Positions 1 to 10,394 of a stretch of DNA of 64,000 nucleotides are shown in pieces. The notes under the pieces were generated by a model. The model saw only the letters and a list, made by a program, of their open reading frames with translations. It searched no databases and was not told where the DNA came from. A program made the position numbers and the translations under genes. Positions within the stretch are counted from its first letter, which is position 1, and each line of letters begins with the position of its first letter. Origin of the DNA: Arabidopsis thaliana (taxonomy: Eukaryota > Streptophyta > Magnoliopsida > Brassicales > Brassicaceae); assembly GCF_000001735.4 (NCBI RefSeq), contig NC_003070.9:20817971-20881970 (forward strand), given 5' to 3'.

Positions 1-1595
1 ATTTCACTGTTTAACTTTTGGTTATGTTAAGTAACTGAATGGTACTATAGTTTTTACATTTTTTGACTGTTGGAACCAAATTAAAGAGATATTGAAGGAC
101 CAGACTAAAGAAAACGATGTGTGGTTTTAGTTCTTTCTGCCTATATATGGAGAATGGAGTATATTGTATGCATGAGGTCCACTTCGTAAGTTTTTTGGAA
201 GTATTGAAAACGATCGACATGACACAGCTCATACCCTCGTTTTGCAATTGACGAGTGTAACTTCTCGTCGTTTTGCTTCGTCCCAAACCACGTGCATTTC
301 TCTTTCTTGTCATTCCCCTTTTCCAGTACTAATTACACACTACAAAACTAGTTTTTTTGGTGTTATTATGTTTTCGACGTTGCTATGTCTTTTTAATATA
401 TTTGATTTCAACAAGTGATAAAAAAGTAAATGATAATGATTTGCTGTTGTTATTTACTCCGTAACAAATTAACAATTTAACAAAACTACTAAAATTTTAA
501 TTATATTTAAACTTAAAATTTAGACTTTTTGAAGAGAAAACTCTTACATTCTAAATTTTGAGAGACAATTTTAAAAGTATCATTTTTATGTTACTGTTTG
601 TCAAAAATACCACTATTTTTTTGTCATTTTTAAGACAGCACAAATACAAATTTGTATTCTTTTATAAACTTTTATAAACCATGTTGTCAAAAATGTTATA
701 TTTTATTTTATATAAGGTTTTTGTAACATACGTTTAAATATTCATAAAATTATATATGATTTTATAAGACATGTTCTGAATAATAGTTGTTTTACATTTA
801 AAAAAAAAGTAATTTCTATTCAATTTAAAATTGTTACCATTCAGCTATCATACAGTCATACTTTTCAGTTGTTAATCTGACATATCAGTCAAACTCCTAT
901 ATTTTAAGTTTCTTAACCGGTGTTGATAGCGGAACACCGTAAGTTTGGCAATATAAGTAACTAAATATGTAGTTCAATTATATAGTATCATCTACTCTAC
1001 TGTCGTTCAAAAGGAAAGTTAAAACTTTAATGAAAATCATATAATCTGTTGCCGTGTTGCGCATCAAACAAACAACAAAATAAAAAGGCTTTAATGTTCA
1101 AACTTCAAACTTAGACTTGGGTATATTCATCTTGGGCCGTGATGAACTCTCTAATTCTCTTTGAAATTTGGTTATGGGCCTTATAGCGGTCCATTTAGTA
1201 GTCAGAAACTAAAACATAAAAGGAGACTCTTTGAGATGACAATAAGCGGTAGGGGTGAACAATACAAAATACCGCAACCAAGAAAATTGAACCGTTCAAC
1301 CCGAATTCAGTTTTTATTTAATTCACAAAACCACTTGATTTTATTATTTTCTTAGAGCACAAAATCAAGTGATTTTGGAGAATAATTATTTGTAAATCCA
1401 CAATTTGAAAACAACAGTCAACCGTCAGATTTATATTTTTGTAACCTAACTCAACCAAACCAAATAATCCATAATAATATAGTAAAAACTGGAAATTTCC
1501 ATCATTAACTTGAAAATATGGAAGATTGAAGAGATTCTTACTCGAAAGATAGAGTTTGAATAGAGTTGGAAATGGTCTGAAACATATAAACCCAT

Positions 1596-1715
1596 AAACG
1601 ACTTTGTCCAGTCTCAAAAGTATAAATAATGAAAATAACACTCACTACCAGTCTTTGATTAATATGTAAATAATTTGCTTTTAAAAAAAATGCTAAACTC
1701 TTTTAAAATAAATTA
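1596..1715 (+). repeat. Diverged direct repeat, copy 1 (partner near 3358-3475)
   Basis: This stretch and 3358-3475 share the word CGACTTTGTCCA, a following TCTTTGATT block and a CTAAACTCTTT block in the same order and spacing, with many differences between. The copies are about 1.76 kb apart in direct orientation. The second copy lies just upstream of the C1-domain gene, so this may be an old copy of a C1-gene promoter left by local duplication, or a pair of old element ends. Confidence 0.45.
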
Positions 1716-2624
1716 TATATATGAAATTTGACCAATTCTCTTACTATAAATATCATATCATCACACAAGAAAATGACATTTATTATTTTATATTAATTAA
1801 ATAAAAATTAATTTAGGAAACATTAAAAATCTTTTGCTGTATTAAATCATCCATTAATTACTGATTTTTTTAAAACATCCAACAAAGTAAAAAATCATAC
1901 TAATGTATCAAGCACTACTTTCATTCTACTATATTTATTTTATTGAATTTTGTTTTATCAATATTCATTACTCCATAATGGCTAAAATTTTAATTTTGTT
2001 GTACTTTAGATGTTTGCTACCTAATCTCATATTAATTTAGTAATTTTACCTTGAATATTTTATTATTATTACGTTTTGTAAATAAGACTTATCATATAAC
2101 ATTTTCTTTCTTTTTTTTAATTCTTGTATGTTATGTGGTTACAATTGTTTTTCACGCAATGATCCTTTGAAACGTTAGACATACAAAAAAAATTAAAACA
2201 TGAGACTCTCTCCAATATGGCTATATGTAAGGGAATATATCTAAAGTGTTAACTTAAATTACTAACATATCATGATGTGGTTTGTGTATTAGATGACGCG
2301 ATAGTACATAAAATAAATAATTAAGTTAGACAAGTTTCAAACCACATAAATAACTTTATTTATATATATTGTATCAATATATCATATATTGTTGTTGTAT
2401 GTGTTCATGATAGTGAAAGATTAAATTAATATGTATATAAATAATTAGATTTATATATAAAAATGTAAAGTTGATATTTAAAGTTATAAATAAATCTAAT
2501 CATAAAAATTATAACAACATAAATAGATATGAATTTATTAATTAGATAATAACACACACAAAATGAAAATAAAAATAACAAAAACTATAATCATATTTTT
2601 TTCCTACAAATTTAAAAATAAAAA

Positions 2625-2652
2625 CCCATGCATAGCATAGATATTCATCTAG
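2625..2652 (+). mobile_element. Decayed Helitron 3' end (hairpin plus CTAG)
   Basis: A short hairpin (stem ATGC/GCAT with an ATA loop, 2628-2638) is followed by TATTCAT and then CTAG followed by T (2649-2653). This is the standard plant Helitron 3' end, a GC-type hairpin about ten bases before CTRR with the host T after it. The G/C pairs look partly lost to C-to-T change. The element body would lie to the left; I could not find its 5' TC end. Confidence 0.5.
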
Positions 2653-3630
2653 TATTCTTAAAACATGTGTGCGGACCTAGTAAGCAATATATCAAAAACT
2701 AAACACATCATATGATCGTTCACTTAAGAATAAACACCATACGATGAGAATGATACCTGATTTTGAATTCATATAATTTAGATTTGAATATAAAAAATGG
2801 GAGTTTATGAAATGTTTCTAGATTTCATAAGAATACATCAAGTATTTTGAGATTTCCATAAACATTTTTTTTAGCACCCAGAAAAAAGTAGTATGAATTA
2901 TTAATTTATACCAATTTCGATACTCAAGTCTTTAATTTAAATTTAAAATTTTAACCTATATGCTCATAGATATGTTTTCTTTTAAATTATGAAAATATTT
3001 AAATCTAAATAATTCCCAAATATGTAATTCTAATTTTCACATGTTCGAATGAAAAAAAAGAGATAAAAATAATTTTAATTCCGTTAACGTACATTTCAAT
3101 ATTTCATATAGTTTGTAAACTGAATATACGGTTCACACTTTTGTATACTCTTTTTAATAAGTAGTTATATTGTGTAAAACATAGTTAGTATATTTTAATG
3201 GAATATTCCTTTATTTTGATTTTTATAGATCTAGCTATCGTGGAGAAGTGAATTTTTTTTCAAAAAAATGAGTGAGAAATTTTCTAATGACAGATGCATT
3301 TATTATAGTTTGCAAGTAGTACCGCACCAGACGCACCTTGTCTGAAGGGAGTAAATCCGAGAACACGACTTTGTCCAATCTAAAAAGTCAAACTAGTTAA
3401 AATATTGTCTATTGGTCTTTGATTTAATGTAACTCAATTTGTTGGTCTTTAGGAAATAGTACTAAACTCTTTAGGTGACAGCTAAAGCATGTCTGGTATG
3501 GTAATGGTATCCTATGATTAGCAAAGTCTCGCCTTAACAAATAAGAATAAAAGGGAGTAAACCTAAGAATATATGCAGATCTAAAAACTCTTCACTTTCT
3601 CCTTCATTTGCTAAAAAAAACAAAAAACAA

Positions 3631-5670
3631 ATGGAAGAAATCACATTGAAGTTAAGTTCTCGTGCTATACTGGTGTGTCGTCAATCTGATCCCTCTCAGT
3701 CGACGCACTTGCTTTCTCGACGATATGGTGGTCAACGAATGTCTAAATGCCTCATTTGCAGAACCAAGAAACATCATCGCACTAAGTATCATCTCCATTG
3801 TGATACCTGCGATTATGATATTCACAAGTCCTGTTATCTCTTACCAAGATGTCGTTCAATGCCTTTAACTAGGCCTCACACTCTCCGTGAGGGAAACGAT
3901 TATCACAGTAGTTGCGACACATGTGGAGACGAGGTCTCCGAAAATGATCGGAGCTATCATTGTCCTACTTGTGAAATGTGTTACCACAAGGTTTGCAACT
4001 TGTACCCGCATGAGATCAGACATCCTTTTCACGCCCAACATCCTCTGAAACTCACCTTCTCCTCAGATTCTTCTTTTACTGATTTGAAGGAGCTGCCCGC
4101 TTCATGGCAAGAGGAACCCTCCGACTCCGAAACAGAGGACTCCGATGCGTCAGATGATGTCTCCTCAGATTCTTCTATATCCGATGATGTCTCCTCAGAT
4201 TCTTCTATATCCGATTTGAAATGCAAATGTTGTCAGACGAATCTCCAAGAGGTATACTATCACTGTTCTATTTGCAAATTTAACCTAAACCTCACTTGTG
4301 CTAGAAACCCACCACTTTCCACTATCTCTCATCTCAAGAGCCATGAGCACCCCCTCTCCATTTTTCCTAGACGAATCCCTTTGCCATGTGATGCTTGTGG
4401 CTTGTCTCTTGAAAACACCAATGATTACGTCTATGCTTGTCTTTCATGTAACCTCATGGTCCACATGGCATGTATCTTCTTACCACGTGTTATTAAAATC
4501 ACCCGTCATCAACACCGTTTATCTCTCTCTCCCTCTCTTCCTTCCGGAATATACCCTTGTGGCGTCTGTCGCCTTACCATTGATGTCACCTATGGGCAGT
4601 TTTCTTGCAATAGGGGATGCCACTATGCTGTCCATTCCAAATGTGCAATAGAAGAAAGAATATGGGACGGAAAAGATCTTGACGGAGTTCCAGAAGAACC
4701 TGATGAAGACGTCGAGCCATTTGAGAGGATTGATGACAAGACAATACAACATTTCAGCCATGAGCATTATCTAAGACTCAACATCAGAAACGGAGTTTTT
4801 GATGCAGACAGCTTCTGTCAGGCATGCATCATACCAATCTTAGAGTCTGAAAGTTTTTATGGTTGTACGCAATGCAGCTTCCTTCTCCACGAAGCATGTG
4901 CTTCCTTTCCTCGTAAAAAAGACCATCCGCTACACAAACACCGGCTTATACTCCATCCAATTCCTCCTAAGCCACTTGAGGTCCACATGAGAATGATGGG
5001 GGGTAAATTGTATTCGCGAAATGTCAAAGGCATGTTCAATTGCAGTGGTTGTGACCAATTAGGTTTTGGTTTCATGTACATATGCAGCGAAAAAGGCTGC
5101 CGATTCCAATTAGACGCACGATGCGCTTCCCTTCCGGATCCTTTTATACATGGAAGCCATTCACATGAGCTCTTCTTTAATCTCACAAAGGGAGAATGCA
5201 TGGGGTGTGAGTCTAGTCATTGTTCACCTTATTCCCTTGAGTGTATGGAATGCAAGTCATTCTTGGGCCTAAAATGCGCTACTTTGCCAAGTATGACACA
5301 CTACAAGCACGATAAACATCCACTCGCTCTTTGCTACGGGGAAGAAGATACAACAAATGCTCAATATTGGTGCGACATATGTGAGGCGAAATTAGATGCA
5401 GAAGAGTGGTTCTATACATGCAATGATTATTGCAATGTCACGGTTCATGTTAGTTGCTTACTGGGAAACCCAATCTTCTTGAAGCCAACGTCCTTCTACA
5501 TAAAACAAAAACGTTCAACGGTCTCAGTTATTCGTAACAATGATAACACTCGAGCAATTTGCTATAGGTGTGATCGTCGTTCCACACAACCCTTTTTCTT
5601 TCGGTATTCAGATTTGGTGTCTTCGTGTTCTTTTAATTGTTTGTGGGATAGAGTACTTAAAATTATATAG
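3631..5670 (+). CDS. C1/DC1-domain cysteine/histidine-rich protein
   Basis: This is a single-exon gene of 679 residues. Repeated Cys/His modules run through most of the protein, with CxxC pairs spaced by 10-14 residues and followed by HxxC. This is the plant DC1 (divergent C1) zinc-binding family, related to phorbol-ester C1 domains. DC1 proteins are a large, fast-duplicating plant family usually linked to stress or hormone responses; the role of this one is unknown. Residues about 165-195 form an acidic Ser/Asp linker containing a perfect 10-residue duplication. The first ATG after an A-rich leader is used. The C-terminus has the usual CxRC and SFNC ending of the family, so the CDS looks complete. 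The stop codon lies two bases before a Helitron terminus, so the 3' UTR is probably element-derived. I recall this locus as At1g55700. Confidence 0.9.
   Translation: MEEITLKLSSRAILVCRQSDPSQSTHLLSRRYGGQRMSKCLICRTKKHHRTKYHLHCDTCDYDIHKSCYLLPRCRSMPLTRPHTLREGNDYHSSCDTCGDEVSENDRSYHCPTCEMCYHKVCNLYPHEIRHPFHAQHPLKLTFSSDSSFTDLKELPASWQEEPSDSETEDSDASDDVSSDSSISDDVSSDSSISDLKCKCCQTNLQEVYYHCSICKFNLNLTCARNPPLSTISHLKSHEHPLSIFPRRIPLPCDACGLSLENTNDYVYACLSCNLMVHMACIFLPRVIKITRHQHRLSLSPSLPSGIYPCGVCRLTIDVTYGQFSCNRGCHYAVHSKCAIEERIWDGKDLDGVPEEPDEDVEPFERIDDKTIQHFSHEHYLRLNIRNGVFDADSFCQACIIPILESESFYGCTQCSFLLHEACASFPRKKDHPLHKHRLILHPIPPKPLEVHMRMMGGKLYSRNVKGMFNCSGCDQLGFGFMYICSEKGCRFQLDARCASLPDPFIHGSHSHELFFNLTKGECMGCESSHCSPYSLECMECKSFLGLKCATLPSMTHYKHDKHPLALCYGEEDTTNAQYWCDICEAKLDAEEWFYTCNDYCNVTVHVSCLLGNPIFLKPTSFYIKQKRSTVSVIRNNDNTRAICYRCDRRSTQPFFFRYSDLVSSCSFNCLWDRVLKII
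4153..4212 (+). repeat. 30-bp in-frame tandem duplication in the C1 gene
   Basis: Two identical 30-bp units (4153-4182 and 4183-4212) encode two copies of DDVSSDSSIS in the acidic linker. A shorter related piece, CCTCAGATTCTTCT, lies at about 4060. The change keeps the frame and only lengthens the linker. Confidence 0.9.
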
Positions 5671-7519
5671 TACTAGAAAATGTCCTACGCGATGCGTGGG
5701 TGAAATGAATGTAGTGAAATATATGTCTATAACTAATATATATTAATATAATATTAAATTATTTTATAATACATTCAATAAAAAATATCATAAATATTGT
5801 GATTATGATATTTTAGTTTTAAACTAAACATTTAGTTTATGAATTCTAATCTAAAATTTGGGTATTTATAAATTAAAAATTATCGAATTGATCAAAAAAG
5901 AAAAATTATAATATTGATATACAAGATAAGCCTTGTGTTTTATTTAAATATATGAAAATGATATGCAATATTTCTCTGAGTAAAAGATTTCATAATTGTA
6001 TATATCATATTGATTATAGTATGTGTGTAAATTGTAAAGTAGTTAATAAATTTGAAGTTGTGAGATTGATAAAGTCTTGATTAATGAGTAAGATTAACAT
6101 ATATGAATATTGATATATTAATACTAATTGATATCAAAAGAACTCTAAATACTTTATACAATTAATATTCAAATTATTTACTATTTCTTCCATCTTTGAA
6201 CAATATGGTAAGAAAGTATTGAATTTATTTACTAATGATTTATTATATACACATGATTTTTAATAAAGAAGTTTAAAGTTATTTCGATGCACATAATCAA
6301 ATATTGAAGAAAATATACCATAATTCGGTTGAAAACTAAATAAATTTAAAATTTAAAGTACAATGTAACAAGTAACAACATACAAAATAATTTAAATTAA
6401 CAGAATTTCCCACCAATGATATCAATGAAGATTATATATTTTGTATAGTTTCATCATTCATCAAATCTCGTAGGTTCTATATTATCTTTATCCATGTAAT
6501 TTCTTTCTATATTACCTCATTTGCCAACAAATGCATCAAAAGACGAATTATTATGGTCACTATAAAACTTAAGAAACGAAATATAGTGTAAATTTAGCAT
6601 GATAAGTAAAAGATAAACATTCTTTCAATTACTACGATTAGTAAAATGAGTTATAAGTTACTGTTTAGAACATAAGATCAATAATAAATCAAATGTGTAC
6701 AAATAGGAATAATGTTTGTATATTAAACTATAAACTAAATGAAAGAGACGAAAATTAAAGAAGTAGCCACACATTAAAATAAAAAGTGAATATATTAAGC
6801 AGGACCAACCAGGAAATATCATATGGATCCAATAAACATTTGGCTATATATGTTTATCATTTGGTTGAGTACTCACTGTTGGTATTTTTCATTGAAAAAC
6901 TAAAATAATTTTAAAGATTAATATGAATTTTAGCAACTTGACATAAATATTTTATAAACAACATTGGTCAACTTCAAAACATGAAGAATAAGTAGAAAAT
7001 GAAGGTAAAAGTTACCTTGTTTCTCATGTAAAAGTGAGAAGGTACCTTAGACATTTTTCATCAAGTCATTTCTAAAGGAAATCCACCTTTCACATATTCA
7101 CTTATGCATATACTCTAAAATTTGACTCAACCTCTTTATTTCAAGATATTCACATAAAATTTTGTTTTTAAAGATATTCAGTTAAATATATATATATATA
7201 TATATGTATATCCATTAATACTATGTTTATATCCTCTATTAAAATATCAGACATGTTCATAAAATAGCAGGTTGAAGACACCGGGTTCCCATGTCGAACC
7301 ACTAAAGTGAAGCTAAAGGCCTTTGACACCATTTACTAAACTTTGAAACTTTGACTATGGTTATGACTCGAATAGTTAAAACACAAATAGCTGGAGAAAA
7401 AATTAGAACCATGACATTAAATAAAATATACATCACAGATGAGCATCGAGCAACACATATATGATTTGCCTACCTATTACCTTCATCATGAACAGAAATT
7501 CTCAGTGTAATGATTGCTA

Positions 7520-8220
7520 AGAAATTCTTAGTGTAATAATTTTTAAGCCACTTTGTATCTACCATTGCACCTATAAAAGGATGTATTAGCAAAAACACAT
7601 GAAACATGTTATAAAGAAGAGAAGTAACAAAGTGTGAATCAGTATCACCACATTTGGACGATACAAAGGCTACACAAAACAAATATTAAAATTATAAAAA
7701 TGAGAGAGAAACTTGATTTTAGTTCATTTCTTTGGTGAAAATGAGAAAAATAAAAAACAACGTAATACAGAGGACGAAGCAAACCTTTGAGATTACCATT
7801 CTTTGGTTTCTCCAATCCGTCATACTCATATGGTTCGTGGTTTGTCTTTTTTTCTCTTTACTTTCAATTTAATTATGTGGAAAGACTTAGCAGACCACAA
7901 AATATTATTTCGGTGTTTAAACAATCCCGAAAGCAACACAGAATGATATAAGTTTAAAAGGAGTTGTAAGAAACAAACCTTGAGGAACCGATGTTGATGT
8001 TGTTCCTATGAAGAATCCTACCAGGAGCAACGGCACCACCATCGATCAACTCTCTAAGCCCCCAATTCTCCACGTCCTCTTCTTTCACCTCCTTCTTCTT
8101 CTCCTTCTCCACATGGCGGTTATTAGGAAGCTTCACAGGCAACCTCTCGAAGTAATTCCTGAAACTTACCATGCACGTTTTTATTATCTTCGTATAGAAA
8201 GAATGAAGCTTCAACCTCAA
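7520..8220 (-). pseudogene. Exon-like gene fragment inside the Helitron, family not recognised
   Basis: Three minus-strand segments look like exons. The first (about 8220-7982) encodes text including ENWGLRELIDGGAVAPGRI and ends at a good donor, AAG|GTTTGT. The second (about 7845-7788) reads HEPYEYDGLEKPKNGNLK and ends at AAAG|GTTTGC. The third begins after a TATAG acceptor near 7572 and continues in the same frame as GAMVDTKWLKNYYTK. The second-to-third junction keeps phase exactly, which supports a spliced origin. The acceptor of the second piece lacks a pyrimidine tract, and no full protein can be assembled. I read it as a captured gene fragment. I could not name the parent family. Confidence 0.4.
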
Positions 8221-8894
8221 GCGTTAACAAATGCAGAGAAACCAACTTAAAAAAACTGACATGCAGCGTCTTGCATTTTATAAGGTGAAGGGTTACACTA
8301 AAAATGATATTAAATATGATACTAAATATTTAAATCATGGTCATAATTACATAAATGATAATTATGTTAGTGTAACGTAACTGCTTTGATTTATGAAATA
8401 GAACAGTTTAGTTGACTAAAAAAAAAACTGCAATAGTTAGACATAATAAATAAAAGAAAACGTGATATCACATGTGTCATTAAATAGAATATTAACCTCA
8501 CAACATAACTGAAACATATTATGAGTAATTCATTGTTTTTTCATTCAATTTATTATATTGTAAATGATATTTATGACTTAAGTTATATGGTCAGTTATGT
8601 TGTTTATTTTGTTTCAAGATATACAAATAAACATTTAATCGATTATGTGAGAGGCCAAATTTTTTTAAAACAAATAAACAAATGATCATATTGTCAACAA
8701 ACACATACCATAATCTACTCATACATTTTTTATATTTTGAAGGTATTTTAGAGAAAAAATATTTGATCTTTGGTTTGAAAGATAAAACTAATATTTCATT
8801 CTTTAATTCCTGAGAAATTATTTTGTTGAGAAATTCTAATATTATGGTAATTATATGAAAATATTGATAAATGATATTTTTTAGGAAAAATAAT

Positions 8895-9242
8895 TATTTA
8901 GAAAAAGGGCATTGCAAAAATGTTATAAGTTTTTTTTTAATTATAAAACTGTAATTAAACTCAAAGAATATGGAAAATAGTATATTTAAATTTGAGAAGA
9001 ATGACACATGTCGAATGAATAGAGCGCCACTTGTCAGATTTTTAGAGTACAAGTTTGAGGAACCTTACTATTTAGAAAAAGGGCATTACAAAAATGTTAT
9101 AAGTTTTTTTTTAATTATAAAACTGTAATTAAACTCAAAGAATATGGAAAATAGTATATTTAAATTTGAGAAGAATGACACATGCGAATGAATAGAGCGC
9201 CACTTGTCAGATTTTTAGAGTACAAGTTTGAGGAAACCTTAC
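8895..9242. repeat. 174-bp tandem duplication at the Helitron 5' end
   Basis: Copy one is 8895-9068 and copy two is 9069-9242. They differ at only a few positions: G/A in GCATTGCA versus GCATTACA, a one-base deletion in ACATGTCGAATG, and one extra A in GAGGAAACC. Both contain AGAGCGCCACTTGTCAG. The high identity points to a recent event. Confidence 0.9.
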
Positions 9243-9256
9243 TTTATTATATAAGA

Positions 9257-10394
9257 TTATAGTTTCCATTGTTCTTTTGTATTTCTAAGATGTTGGTCCG
9301 CACAGTTTGTACCCAACTGTATTACATTAACAATGTAAACAATATTTCTAGGAACTAATTGAGCTCATTAATAAGTTGATATTTTTTATTAAATATTGAT
9401 CCTTGAATTTAAATTTATTTTTATGTATATAAAGTAATCTAAACTATATTTTTAAAACTAAATTGATATTGACAAGAAAGTAATATCTAACTTTTAATAA
9501 TTTAGATGCAGAATTAAGGCAAATAAAATTAAATAAAGCACTTTGGCTTAGGTTATATTTTTTTCTTTCACGTTTTCAAACATGTATGAAAATTTTGAGA
9601 CTCAATTTCTCCTCTAAAGCAACTTGGGACTCTCTCAGGCCTGGATAAAAAAACCATAACCTAATATTGCAAATTCTATCATGTTCAAAGGTGTGACACC
9701 GAGGCAAGTTTGGTGTCAAAATATTAGAACGCATCTTAACATGTCACTCGGCTCTAAGCCTCAAGCAGATTAGGGTTTGTAAATCTCGATCCACTGTTGT
9801 TTCTCAGCATTGCCACTTGGAACTCATCTGAAGAGCTATTGATCAAAACCATCCAAGATACGAAAACTTTACGGAAGAATTTATGCTATTTTATACCAAT
9901 ATATTCCACTTACTTTAAATTCTCATGAATAATCAAGTACGTAGTGCTACTACTAGTTTGACTTCCCAAACCATTTTATGTTAATTAAGATCTGTTGAAA
10001 GAAATGAAGATAAAAAAATATATTCCTATAAACTAGTTATGAATACAATTTTACAAATTGGTAGCCCTAAGCCAGTAAGGGAACTAGAGAATTTAAGGGG
10101 AGGTAAATGTAAAATGGGATTATTACTTTCAATTTTTATGAGACAAACTATAGAATCTCATATGTATAGGATGGTGTCCTGCATGTGCATATCTGCTGAT
10201 GGTCTGTTCCTGAGATCATATAAGGGATTAGTTTTATGACACAAACTGTCTCACACACCATATTGTGTTCTTTAGGGTTGGTTAATTTTTATATCATCTG
10301 TCAAGAAATAAGAACACAAAAAAAAAACACGTTTCAGCAGAGATATTAGGTTTTCTTGTTGACACAGAGAAAGGTGTATATAGCAAATTCAACA
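9257..10394. other. Intergenic region downstream of CAX6, part of the CAX tandem unit
   Basis: I see no gene. From about 9685 the sequence is a diverged copy of 12845-13507, the DNA downstream of CAX5. Shared words in the same order include GACAC(C/T)GA(G/A)GCA, TGGAACTCATCT, TTTTACAAATT, TAGAATCTCA, TTCCTGAGATC and ATATCATCTGTCAA. So the tandem duplication that made CAX5 and CAX6 included about 0.7 kb beyond the stop codons. Confidence 0.65.

Larger units (their letters stand above)
1..3630. other. AT-rich intergenic region upstream of the C1 gene
   Basis: No reading frame here looks like a gene: the open frames are short, low in complexity and unlike any family I know. The DNA is strongly AT-rich with many A and T runs. 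Two things stand out and are listed separately: a decayed Helitron 3' end at 2625-2652 and a diverged repeat pair near 1596 and 3358. The last few hundred bases must carry the promoter of the C1-domain gene starting at 3631, but I see no convincing TATA box. Confidence 0.6.
5673..9256 (-). mobile_element. Candidate Helitron, minus strand, about 3.6 kb
   Basis: On the minus strand the 3' end is clear: hairpin CCCACGC-ATC-GCGTAGG (5684-5700), then ACATTTT and CTAG (5673-5676), with the host T at 5672. Arabidopsis Helitrons end this way. A matching 5' end, TCTTATATAATAAAG, starts at 9256 with the host A at 9257, so removing the element restores an AT dinucleotide, as Helitron insertion requires. 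No Rep/helicase frame is present, so it would be non-autonomous. Inside lie exon-like pieces (7520-8220) and a 174-bp tandem duplication next to the 5' end. The 3' end is much surer than the 5' end; a nested or composite element remains possible. Confidence 0.55.

Noticed and set aside
11..313. Minus-strand 100-residue open frame at the left edge
   Set aside because: Low complexity, no family resemblance, no splice or promoter context.
4029..4226. Minus-strand acidic Ser/Glu frame
   Set aside because: It is the antisense shadow of the C1 gene's acidic repeat linker.
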